DNA from: Choanephora cucurbitarum
Taxonomy: Eukaryota; Mucoromycota; Mucoromycetes; Mucorales; Choanephoraceae
NCBI GenBank assembly: GCA_025331435.1
Contig: JAIWNI010000011.1
Span: 186,001-250,000, forward strand
Direction of reading: 5' to 3'
Length of the DNA: 64,000 bases
How positions within the stretch are numbered: position 1 is the stretch's first letter; the number at the start of each line of letters is the position of its first letter. The notes beneath the pieces were generated by a model that ran no database searches, was not told the origin of the DNA, and was given only the letters and a program-made list of their open reading frames with translations. Both the position numbers and the translations under genes were made by a program. Shown here one piece after another: positions 51,788 to 63,054 of the stretch.

Positions 51788-53329
51788 ATGGCAGACGAAT
51801 TTGAAGATATCCCAGACCTTGTGCCTGCTGTTACACCTATGTAAGGCTTCTAGAAAACAACATTTCGTGTGTTACTCACTCTTTAAAAGTCAACCTACTC
51901 TTGAAGCAGAACAAGAGCACAAAAAAATTCCTGTCACTATTGTCACAGGTAAGAAAATAACACAAAGATTGAAATATGACTAATTTTGTGTTGTTTATAG
52001 GATTTCTTGGTAGTGGCAAGACAACCTTACTGAATTATATTTTAACTGAAAAACACGACAAGAAGATTGCTGTTATTTTGAATGAATTTGGTGAAAGTAA
52101 GTCATGTATTGCATCATGATTGACGTTAGAGACTAATTGGAGAGTATAGGTAGCGACATCGAAAAGAGCCTATCTATCAATCAAGATGGTAACCTCTATG
52201 AGGAATGGCTTGAATTGAGAAATGGTTGTCTTTGTTGCTCTACCAAGTAAGTAGAAAAAAAAAAGCGAAAAGAAAGAGGCTGTCAATACGTATTTCAGAC
52301 ACTTATTTGTATGACGATAGAGATGTGGGTGTCAAGGCCATTGAAAATTTGATGGAAAAGAAGGGCAAATTTGATTATATTTTGTTAGAGACAAGTGGTT
52401 TAGCTGACCCTGGACCTATTGCATCCATGTTTTGGTTGGATGATGGTTTGGGCAGTGAAATCTATTTAGACGGTATTGTTACTTTGGTAGATGCCAAATA
52501 CATCCGAGACCATATGAAAGAAAAGCGAGAAGATGTCATGATCAATGAAGCATTAAAGTGAGTCTTTTAAAAAGAAAAGGATGGATCAAAAACTCATTGC
52601 ATACATACATAGACAAATTGCTATTGCTGATCGCATTGTGATCAACAAAAAGGACTTACTTAGCGAAGACGAATTAAAGACACTTCAAGCAGATTTAGCT
52701 TCTGTCAATACAGTAGCTGATATGTTAGTCACAGAACGGTCCAGGTAAAGATTAGGGAAATGCTAGAGAGTCAAGCAGAAGTAATTTAAAGACCTTGAAT
52801 AGAATTCCATTGGACTATGTGCTGAATATCAATGCGTATGATGTGAATAATGCGGATGGACTTGTCCAACAGACCAAGAAGATAGAAGAGCATGGTAACA
52901 ATCATGCTCATGAAATTAGTCATGTAGGTTAAATAGCAGTGAGAGCAGCAGCAAAGACTGATGAGTTTATGTTAGGAAATCCAAACTATTTGCATTCAGT
53001 TCAACAGCCAATTGGACAGTTTGGAACCTCTTGAACGTTGGATTCAAGAGCTGCTATGGGAAAAGCATTTGTTGGGCATGGAATCAGAGGACAATATTGT
53101 TGTCCTCAGACTCAAGGGTATCGTTTATCCTCCCAGAAACCATACAGACACTTCCCCAAAGAAACGGTTGGTCATCCAAGGTGTACAGGATCTGTATGAC
53201 ATTCAAGAAGGATTGACTGAACATGCATCTGATGCTATGACTAGTAAAATTGTTTTGATTGGTAAAAACTTGGATCGAACCAAGATAGCTCAATCATTTG
53301 CAACGGCTGTAGGCGTTGAAATCGAATAA
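51788..53329 (+). CDS. ZNG1: Zinc chaperone GTPase ZNG1 (CobW/CBWD family)
   Basis: Eight exons (51788-51840, 51890-51948, 52001-52096, 52150-52246, 52321-52557, 52613-52744, 52803-52923, 52976-53329) give 382 residues. The N terminus has DIPDLVP, close to the (C)PELVPI peptide with which ZNG1 docks on methionine aminopeptidase 1. P-loop GFLGSGKTT, then LNEFGE, the metal-binding GCLCC (CxCC), [16 protein letters not shown] and the guanine motif NKKD. A His-rich loop ([13 protein letters not shown]) comes before the C-terminal CobW domain (~265-380). In animals and yeast ZNG1 hands zinc to Map1. The first intron falls immediately after the docking peptide. The gene ends 14 bp from the INTS11 stop on the other strand. 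Confidence 0.95.
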
Positions 53330-53343
53330 AAGAAATAAAACGT

Positions 53344-55325
53344 TTATATATTTATAAAAGGTTGTTGATCATACAGAACAGTATTGACAGTACCCAAGAT
53401 GAAACTAGCTAAATCTTCATCTTCATAACTCCATTTGATACCTAATGTATTCTGACTAACAAGCCATAGAGTAATAGTACGTATATTCAGTTGATTCAAG
53501 GTACGCTCTATCAGACAAGAAGATCCCACCGATCGTATCACAGCGACCTGAAGTAAATCAAGAATACGACGCTCAAGATCTTCTGCCGTAGGATCCGTAT
53601 GAGCAACATCAGACAATAAAGAAGACAAATGGAATTGCTTCTCTACATGGAAATAAAGTGCTTTTCCATCTTGTGGTTTAGCTTCTGCCGATGTTGGTTT
53701 GACAATTTCAATAGTTGGCATGGCATTCTTTTGTTCATTCTTTTTGTCAATGTGCATCAAAAGAGTAGCATGAATAGGGACTGAGGTACTTGGACAGAGG
53801 TCTGTATTGTCAGCCAAAGGCAAGAGCGATTTAAGTAGGTCTGTACTTATCTTCCCCTGTAATGCCCTACTAGTTTCGATCTTAATACTACAGCCATTGG
53901 CAGGCAAGTAACAAGCAATGCCAAATTCTTTCATAATGTTACTTCTCAAGAAATCCATCTTGCCTCGCTCACCATGCACTAACACCACATTCCTAGGCTC
54001 ACACATACGGATCAGTTGCATGATACCCTTAGCATCTGCATGAGCACTGAAAGAGAGGTTTCTGACTTGAAGGTTGACCTCGAATTTGGTGTATTTGTCA
54101 ACCTCAATCACCTTCTGACCCAACAGAACTTTGGCCCCCACTGTACCCGCCACACAATAACCAGGCATAATAACCATGTTTTTGGGATCAGGTGCCCATT
54201 TCTGAAAGACTTGAAGCGAAGTACCTGCATTCAACATGCCTGGCGTGGCAAACAAGACCATGGGTCCTGTTGAATCCAGATACGACTTGTGCCATGGCTT
54301 AATGTGTTTAAAGTCAAATGCATTCCGTTGTGCAAATGTTGATTTGATCTTTTGGTTGGTCCAGTTAATAAACAATTTGTAGTATTCTGTTGCTCGTTCT
54401 GTCAAGCCTGTCGAGAAATAGATAGGTATATCAAGACCCATACGATCCCAATAGGATTCAATCAGGATACAAAGTTCCTGAGCACGGCCTAGAGCAAAGA
54501 CCGGAATAATCACATTGCCTCCATTGGCTACACAATCATGCACCTTTGTTAGGAAATCGCGCTCTCTCGAACGTTTGGAGTCACGAATGGTGGTGGCATA
54601 AGTACTCTCGGTAATCAACACATCAGGTCGGACTTTATCGATCCAAGCACTGCCAAGGTGACGATCAGGTGTCATATTGTAATCGCCTGTATAGACCACA
54701 CTTTCTTGTCCTACACGTACATAGATCATAGCCGCGCCTAAAACATGACCTGCATAATAGGCTTTGATCTCCATGTCATCGTCCACTTTGATAGTCTGGT
54801 GCAAGTTGATGGGAATCACCTTCTTCATGCAGTTCTTGATCATGTCTGATGTAAAGAAGTTCGTCTCGCCTTTACGTTCAACTGTGATCTTTCGATAATC
54901 TTCCAATAAAATAGGGCAAATGGCTTTAGTTGGATGAGTCATGTAGATCGGCCCATCGTAACCACACATCTCGGTGAAAAATGGCAAAGCGCCACAGTGA
55001 TCCAAGTGAAAGTGAGAGATGATAACGGCGTCCAGTATGTCTGTATAGTTGCCTGTTTTCGAAATATAGCTAAAGTCTGGAAATCGTCTACGATCCTGAT
55101 AACCCATGTGCATGCCTACGTCCTTTTCATTTTAGTTACATGATCTCACCATATGGATTTGAATTCATATACCACAATCAAACATAATGTTTTTGCCTCC
55201 AATCGTGACTAAAATACAACTACGACCTACATCCTGACCTACAACTTGGGATCAGTACATAACACACATTTTGTATTAGTGTTAGTCAATTCACCTGCTC
55301 CTAGAGGTACTACTTGAATTGGCAT
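53344..55325 (-). CDS. INTS11: Integrator complex nuclease subunit INTS11 (CPSF73 paralogue)
   Basis: Three exons (55325-55295, 55238-55173, 55115-53344) give 622 residues; human INTS11 has 600. The start [20 protein letters not shown] and the metallo-beta-lactamase motif HFHLDH at 67-72 are at nearly the human positions. Further motifs are [19 protein letters not shown], the beta-CASP part with VFALGRAQE and FSTGLTE, and [10 protein letters not shown]. The spacing and blocks such as [33 protein letters not shown] and the C-terminal [13 protein letters not shown] match INTS11 rather than CPSF73/Ysh1. The active-site His/Asp set looks complete, so it should cut RNA using two zinc ions. Integrator processes snRNA 3' ends and attenuates RNA polymerase II. 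Yeasts and most Dikarya are thought to lack it. Confidence 0.93.
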
Positions 55326-55436
55326 AATATTAACAAGATAGACAAAGAAGAAGAAAGATATGTTATGTATACGCAGAGAAAAAAAAATATTAGAGTAGTT
55401 TATGCGCAGATACAAAATAAAGTTTTATTATTCGAT

Positions 55437-56756
55437 TCAACAACATTGAACACGCTCTTGAATTCTGAGGAGGTCAGTGAAAATACCATAAGCAGTGACA
55501 GCAGCGCCAGCACCAGAGCCCTATAGTAAAAAAAAAACCAAAGTAAGAAACAAGTTTAATCGAGAACTAGAGCTTTAGTCTTTTTTTTTTCTCTTACCTG
55601 AATAATAATACCACTAGGGAAGTACTTTGTGGTAAACTTGATGATGTTATCACTACCTTGAAGAGAAGCGAAAGGATGAGAAGCAGGATATCTATGTAAA
55701 GAAAGGAAGGTTAAGTAAAGCAAAGGAAAGATCGTTTTGTTTTGCTTACTTGATCAACTTAACACCACTTTGGCCACCCTTTATATCAACAAGACCAACA
55801 TAACGGAGTACCTGATTTTCTTTTAATGCAGCAGCGTTCAAATCAGCAAAATGTTGATCGAATTCAGGCAATCTAGTCATGAATTCTTCAGTGGATTGCA
55901 CAGCTTGAAGTGCTTCAGGTACAATATTCTCGACAGGAAGTGTTGACAGGTCTAATTCAAGTCCAGCCAATCGACCACAAATAGTAACCTATCAAACAGA
56001 AATGAGTCAAAAAACAGCAGAACGAATCAATGAACAGCATTTCTTTTTTTTTTTTTAATTTACCTTGCGACCCACATCCATACCATTCAGATCATCTCTT
56101 GGGTCAGGTTCAGTATAGCCCAAGTCTTTAGCAACACGAACAATTTCAGAGAATGACTTGGTTTCGCCTGTTTGACTTAAACTAGAGAAGTTGTTGAACA
56201 GATAGCTCAAAGTACCAGAAAAGATACCTTCAACCTTTTCAATTTCATCACCTGTCTTGAGTAAGTCACTCAAGGTAGATAAGACAGGCAAACCAGCACC
56301 AACTGTAGCTTCGTGATATACCAAGGGCGATTTTTTTCCAAGCTTCATGTTGGTGTTGACAGCTAGTGACTGGATTTCTTTGTAAAGATCAAGAGAACTA
56401 GAGAAACCCTTCTTGTTGGGTGTCACAACACTCAATCCGGAACGAAGCCATGAAGGATACAAATGAGCTACTTGTTCAGAGGCAGTACAATCAATAATGA
56501 TAGAGTGTTCCTTGGCATTGGCAAGGTAATCAGCAAACTGTTGAAGGTCGGTTTGGACACCAGTTGCATTGACAGTTGAGCGCAAGTTAGCTTCTTGAGT
56601 GATAGACAATGCGGAATAGCTAGCATCAGACAACACCATCTTTTGAGAGGTGGTCAAACCAACTACCTTGAACAAATGGCTGCGGGACGACTTGGCAATT
56701 TGAGATACCAGTTCAGATCCAACAAGACCAACGCCAACAATACCAATATTAACCAT
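55437..56756 (-). CDS. HOM6: Homoserine dehydrogenase
   Basis: Four exons (56756-56064, 55988-55750, 55691-55598, 55520-55437) give 369 residues (yeast Hom6 359). The Rossmann start is VNIGIVGVGLVGSELV. Substrate-site blocks VTPNKKGFS (catalytic Lys), HEATVGAGLPV, GIFSGTLSYLFN, PDPRDDLNGMDVGRK (Asp and Lys of the active site) and the C-terminal GSGAGAAVTAYG are intact. The enzyme reduces aspartate semialdehyde to homoserine with NAD(P)H in threonine and methionine synthesis. There is no N-terminal aspartate kinase domain, as expected for fungi. It lies 111 bp downstream of the INTS11 start in the same direction. The last exon is 84 nt. Confidence 0.96.
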
Positions 56757-57076
56757 ATTTAAATGAAATGGAAAAAAGATATTAAAAAAAGTCTAAAACC
56801 CCATTCTTATTTAAAGCATAACTAACTTTACACTCAGCATTTCAGCGGCTCGCAATTTAAAATAAGAGATAGCTATTATAATAAATGACCAAGAAGAAAA
56901 GCAAGAGGTTTGATATATGAGATGTGTTGTATTTCGAATAAAAAGATAATAAAGTAGTATTCTAATTCTTTTTTGATGTAAAAAGAAAAAATGGTAGAGG
57001 TATTGATTATAGATAATAGTTTATATATATATATACAAGCATGCATGCAACAATGAAAAAGTGTAAGATACAATAC
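56757..57076. other. Spacer between HOM6 and second VTC gene
   Basis: 320 bp AT-rich spacer with a short TATATATATATA run near 57021. It carries the HOM6 promoter and the VTC 3' end. No gene seen. Confidence 0.5.
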
Positions 57077-59400
57077 CTAACGGAAACGAAGGTAAAAGTT
57101 CACAACCAACGCACCAACTAAAAGAACACAAAGGACAGCAGGGCCCCAAAGATCATCATAACGACCAACAATACGACGGTTAATCATCCTAAGAAAATTA
57201 ATAAGAAAAAAAATAAGTAAAGATCGAAAGGAGATAACAGAGAATGAACTTACCAAGCACGTTTCTCGAATTGGTATAAAGCATAGATGGCAACGGCTGC
57301 AGAGATACCAATAAACAAGGCGCCAGCAATACGAGATACTTGATCACCAAAGTTAAGCAAGTTCAAAGCAACAGTCAACAATAATGCACAGAATTGAAGC
57401 CAGGAAATAAAAGTACGTTCATTCGAGAAGAACACTTTTGGTTCAACCTTGACTTTCTTAATAGGAATGACACCATTTGGATTATTGGGATCCTTGACAT
57501 ACATGCCGGAATTAGCGAGGAACCCTTTATTTGAAGGGTCCATATCCAAGCGAATATCACCACGAGTAAAAATGATTTCCTCACCAAGATTGCCTGATTC
57601 AATGTCTTTGCGCTTGACGCGTCTTTCGCTCAAGGGTCCATAGTTGACAGGTCCCTCACCCTTATGAACAAGGGTAGACTTCATACGATGTGGTCGGTTG
57701 TCCCAGACAGTGGTATCAGCACGGCTCAAACCATTCGTGGTCACATACTTGAACTGCTTGCCAGTATCAACCATGCTACCTGATACGACAGACTCTCCCA
57801 TCTGCTCTTGGAAAGAATCAACACTTCTTCTTCCTTGTTGTTGAGCTGACTCTTGAACTAACTCCATACGCAATTCTTCTGCTTCCATGGCTCGGCGGTA
57901 TTGGCCATCAATCAATGGTTTGAAGGATTTAGAGCGAGTTAGACCGAAGTTTGTATTACGAGGCTTGCGGATGTCAATTTCCATTTCAGACAGCCACCAA
58001 GGTAACAAAGGAATACGGTCGCGGAAGAGATAAGATGCCCCATGCAAATATTTTGAAAATCGAGGCACTTCATGCACTAAGTGAGATTCTAACAACTTCT
58101 TGAGCCATGCAGGTTGTTTCTTTTCTATCTTGGTTTCCAAAACAGCATAAGGGAATCGTAAAACTTCAGTTTCGTCCAAATAGTTGAAGGGGTAATCAAT
58201 ACCAACATCTGAGCGGCGCCATTCATCTGGAGCTCTTCGGATTGCATCAAAGTTGTCTTCACGGATAAAGGCCAAATCGTTGTCAATATTAATGCGAACA
58301 GAAGGATCGTCAGGTAATTGAAAGACAGTACGATTGTAAAAGACTCGACAGACAGAACTCAAATGTTTGTCGTTGATTGATTGTTGGATACCATAGGCAA
58401 CGGATCGACATTCTTCGATGAATTTAGGGTCATGTCCCTTGGATGATAGTCGATTAGCCAATTCATCTGCCGTAAGCCTGCAACTAATAAAATTGCGTAC
58501 GTCGTCACTTAAAAGTTGAATCTTATCTTTTACAGAAGCACCGTCTACCAAGTTGGCTTGGTAAGTGTTGCGTTCAACTATGACTTCTTTTGCCGAGACT
58601 GGACCATGCCACTTGAGAGAAATCGATTCTCCACCTTCGTCTCTCTGCAGAAGACTGGTATAAAGGCCAAATTCTTCATTGTCGAGGTAGACATTCGAAA
58701 CAGCAGAATCAGAGGCTTCGTATCGTTTCTCCTTGTTATAAATAGAAACAGGTAAATGAAGCATAATAATAGACTTGACTTCAGTGATGTTATCAGGGTG
58801 AATCCAGTACTTGGTTGTGCCTATCTCGTCTGAAGAAACTACTGAATCAGCGTTACTGATTGAACTTTGAGGACGAGGCTTGCCTCGTTGTCGACATAGA
58901 TCATGAAGAGCTGAAATAAAGACAATAGCTACATCAAATCTCTGTTTATCTAAAGGTCTGCTTCTCAATTGTGGGATAAAATCTTGCTTAAGGTTGAGTT
59001 CGGTCCATTTGTCATGCTTCTTAATAATCTTTTGGAATCCGATATAATTTAATCTCGTAAATTTCGCCAGGTCGTTGACATCAAATAATACTTCTGTAAG
59101 GGCATCGTCCATAATAGTCCAGTTTTGATCTGAGGACCAAGTAGGATTACTGATAAATGTCTGGATGGTGCGCTCGCAGTAACTGATTCTCGCCTCTACT
59201 TCTCCAAGTTTTGCTGATACGAAATCATATACTTTTTCTAGCTCATTCTCTAGTTTTCGAACAAATTCATCTTCGTCATCACCATTCCATCTATGATTTA
59301 GCTGTCGAGTTTTTAGCTCTTTCTTTAACATATCATAAGATATGTATGACAAGCGCCATGGTGGGAAGATCTCTTGTTGTAAATGCTCGCCGAACTTCAT
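57077..59400 (-). CDS. Second VTC subunit (SPX-VTC-DUF202), divergent active site, apparent frameshift in last exon
   Basis: Exon 1 (59400-57254) codes 715 residues with the same domain order as the copy at 9569: SPX (MKFGEHLQQEIFPPW), VTC domain, membrane domain ending FEKRAW. The polymerase tunnel has changed: the two Arg of IRFRW are S261 and K263 (ISLKW) and the Lys of ERKTH is N278 (ERNTY). K of ASVKDK, FYNRT, VRIN, FPYAVLE and FSKY remain. It is therefore probably an inactive, regulatory Vtc2/3-like subunit. Exon 2 (57189-57077) clearly codes the last helix and ends in NFYLRFR, but the sequence TTAAACCG has one A more than the frame allows. As written the protein stops after 726 residues (TGA 57158-57156) and lacks that helix. 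Without the extra base it would be 752 residues. True frameshift and assembly error are both possible. Confidence 0.85.
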
Positions 59401-62400
59401 CTTATTTTTGGTTGAAATTAAGGATAAAGAAAAGAAAAACAAAAAGCTATTTTAAAACTTTTTTTTGTTGTTATTCTATGGCGGTATTTCTTAATGGATG
59501 TATAAATAGTAGATTAAGAAGCCGATATTTGTCCAATAGTCATTTTCGGCTTTGTCTTTATTTATACCCCTTCATCATAGGCTATAAAAAACGAACCCCG
59601 AGTTTTTTTTGGAAGCACATGTGGTATCATCCCAGCTCTGTGTAACTATTTCTTGTTGACAATAAGGAAAGTGATGCAAAAAACTGATAAAGCACAAGGA
59701 GTTAGTCTTGACAAAATGCTAATGTTTATAGAATTGCTAATGATGAAGTGATCATATTTCTTTGAATGGATATCATACAATAAAGCCTCATTTTGAAAAT
59801 AACCAATGCCCTTTTTAGTAATTCGTATATATTTTGAGAAACAAGAAAAAGAAACATTAGTTTTTTCTACCTAGAAAAGAGCAAAAGCATTAGACTATTA
59901 TGTAGTTAATTGAGTGAATGACAGCACTATACGCCTTTTGATTTTCCACGAAATTTCGCTTGTCTGGTTTTGTTATAATAGCCATACCGGCCGAAATGCT
60001 CGGATGATTGTCTTGGCAAGCAGAGGATTAATGAAGCACAATGGCTTCTTGAGAAGGGATGAAGATTCTTTTCGTTTTATTGCCACAACAATCTAATTTA
60101 GGATAGGGAGCAATGCAAGACTTGTTCAAGTTTTAGATGCATGTACATATACTTGCTTCTTCCCCCCTTTCAAATCCTCCTGCTTTTCTTTGTCTATCTT
60201 CACTGCCAAACAATAAAGTGTCATTTGCGTATTTCATCATCAACTCAAGCTGGTCAACCACGGTTGGGCGACTTGAAAATCATAATGATGCGAAAGGTGA
60301 AACCAAGCGGTGTTTTGTGTCACAGTCAAGTGTTCTGCTGAGCCAAATTTGTTGCTTGAAAACCTAATTTTAACACATTGAATTTGTTTCGCTATGAGTG
60401 ATAGTTACTCAAAAATAAATGGCACTGTCTAGAAAATGATCAGCGGTCGATTGTCGTTCTTGAAAGGTTATTTTATCTTTTTTGAGCGAGAATACTATTA
60501 GTTATGATCTAAAAGTTTTTTTCTTCTTCTTCAAAGCCCTAAGGATCTAAAGCTTCAACAAGGACTATATCGGAAAGAGCTGTACATACAGTCAAAACAA
60601 CAAGTCATCAAGTCTATGAAGACTACAGATACCAAACGAAATGATATGATTGTTGTATGAACAGCTAGCTTTCTTTATGCAATCAACGTCTATTCAAATA
60701 GAAAATGTGCGTGTACTAAGCAAGACTATTCAGTGATTTGATATGTTTATCTGCTACCAGCTCTTCTAAAATTTTATGCGCTGACTTATTCTATTTTGAC
60801 CTATTGTTACTTACTTGCTTCGGCTAATCATTGCATAAGCAACTCGTTTTTAGCGTTGAGGCGCGTTATTATGTCACTCTATAAGTGTGGCTGTACTGTA
60901 TTTTATCCATTTGTATCTCTTTCATGCCATGTTCCAGATTGTTGAACATATGCCCATACTTACGGCCTACTAGTTTCTTTAATTCTCTTCATCATGAAAT
61001 TCTAAGCAAACGGACAGTGAGTAATTTTGGAAGGCTGTAAACTCTTTTAACACTAAGCTATTGATTCTGATAGGGCACTAGTTTTCCATTAGTTACTTTG
61101 TATACAGTAGTCGTTTGATTTAAGAGTGTTTGATTTAAGAGTGTTTGATTTAAGAACATGCTCAATATAAGAATGAATTTCTCAAGAATACGAATACACT
61201 TAAACAAAGCGATTATGGGTTTATTGTTTAACGATGAAGTCATCCTTGTCAACAAAGTCGTCTTCCGAAAGAGCACATTCGCAGTATCAGGCCGTATAAA
61301 AGAAGAACCAAAACTTGCCTTTGCAAAGAACAGAAAGGCACTGTGCTTTTTTGGTGCAAAGTGGTCATCACAATGGCAAAAAATCCATCAAAACAACTGA
61401 ATGATGGCTTGTCATGCTTGGTTTTCAATCGTTTTGACTGTTGAATGATAGGTATGTTCAACTATCGCTGATTTGATTCGATTTATGCTTACTTCTTATT
61501 ACTCTGAGAATCCAGCTGTAAGATTATGATTCTTGATCGAGGAAAGCCGGAAGACGCATTTATGTATCAGCAAGTGTACTGTATGAATGAACCTAATGAT
61601 AAATACCAAGAGATTTACTGCATCAAGGTTAACTGTGTTCAGAGTATCCAACTCAGTCAAGCATGGCATCGAGGGCTCTGTTAATGACTCAAAAAAGGAG
61701 GCACTAGCGAAAGGGATAGAATAAGCTTGTAAAACCGATTATGAGGTTTCAAGAATTGATCTTGGTTTCATCAGTGTTGTCAGTGATAAAACAAAACGAA
61801 TGTCCGAATTATAGATGATTTTGGATAGACCTGTTAAACAGAAACTTCGAAAATTGTATGCTTGTGCCCTAGATCTGATTGGCTTTCATTTCTTCTTTTT
61901 TTTTATGAGTACAAAGTGTAACAAGCTTTGTGAGTTCCTTTATGTTGTAGAGGAGCGAGCTGTTAATATGTTAAAGAGAGCTATGTCGCCAATCTCTTTA
62001 TTTTTGCAACTTCTTTTCTTTGCTTCATTTGCTATAGATACACCTTTTTAGTACCTGTATTTAAGCATTATCGATAGCATTTTTGAGTTGACAAGTTGTC
62101 AAATTCATGATGCGAGAAATCCTTCAAGCCAGATAAAGTTTCCTAAAAAGTGTTTCTTTTTGTGAGAACAACTTTACCAAACTTACTCAAACCATACAAA
62201 GAGCATATCTATTCTCCTTATGTGGTTTGAGTCACTGAAATTTTCAAAGCAGATAGGAGGGTAAGAAAACTACGATGCTCTTTTTTTTCTCTTTTTGAAC
62301 AAAGAAAGCTGCATGATTTAGAAATCAGGCACAAAAATGTTTGTTTCTTATTGGCCAGATATTTGTCTATTGGATATTTTTCAGTGCACAACTGGGAGGC

Positions 62401-63054
62401 GCACAATTTTAGACTTCCTTTTTTTTCGACTTGAGCGAAGAGCTTATGACTGTACAACCAAACTGTTTAAGGATACAACAGGCCTCACAAGAAGCAGATA
62501 AAAGCTGAAGATGAAAAAGAAAGCTCTGTATGATAAAAGGGTTACTTTTTTTTCAAATTGAGACAAAAAAGGTAAAGAATTTCTCAATTTAGCGTCGAGC
62601 TAGTCTCAGCCACACACATAAAAAAAACTGCGATTGTACGTCACGAAGAACAGTTTGAATAAAGAAAAAAAAAGAACTCGAAGTTAGCTTCTTTTTTTTT
62701 GTTCTAAAACACCATCAATACTAAACTAATTAGAGAGAGAAGAAAGTGTGTGTGTACATATCTCTTTTTATTTATCATATACTTTATTAGTTTTGAAATG
62801 TAAGATGGATAACAAACAAGTCAGAAAACATACTTGAAGACTGACTTGGCTAATGTCTATGCAATTGTATATGTATTTTTTGTTAACCTCTGTTACCTGA
62901 ATAGTTGATTGTTTTCTCGCCTATATCTTTTTCTTAATACAACACTTGTCTCTTTTGCTCTCAAAACTATCATTAGTAAGTTCACTGAGCTTCTTATCTC
63001 TCTTTTCACACAATTTAACTTCAAACCCACGCGAACCTAAATAGGATTACTGTC
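59401..63054. other. Gene-poor stretch, 3.65 kb
   Basis: Divergent spacer between the second VTC gene and transportin. It contains repeat copy D (61105-61218). Frames at 61526-61684 and 61815-62051 look slightly coding-like but carry no known domain. No tRNA or further repeat seen. Confidence 0.55.
61105..61218 (+). repeat. Short TIR element (MITE-like), copy D
   Basis: About 114 bp, starting CAGTAGTCGTTTGATTTAAG after TA (61103-61104). The unit GAGTGTTTGATTTAA is repeated near the left end so that GTTTGATTTAAGA occurs three times. The core AACATGCTCAATATAAGA is shared with A and C. The right end ...AAGCGATTATGG is degenerate and the right TA is lost. Confidence 0.65.

Noticed and set aside
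54016..54273. Plus-strand frame inside INTS11
   Set aside because: Antisense shadow of a conserved exon with catalytic motifs.
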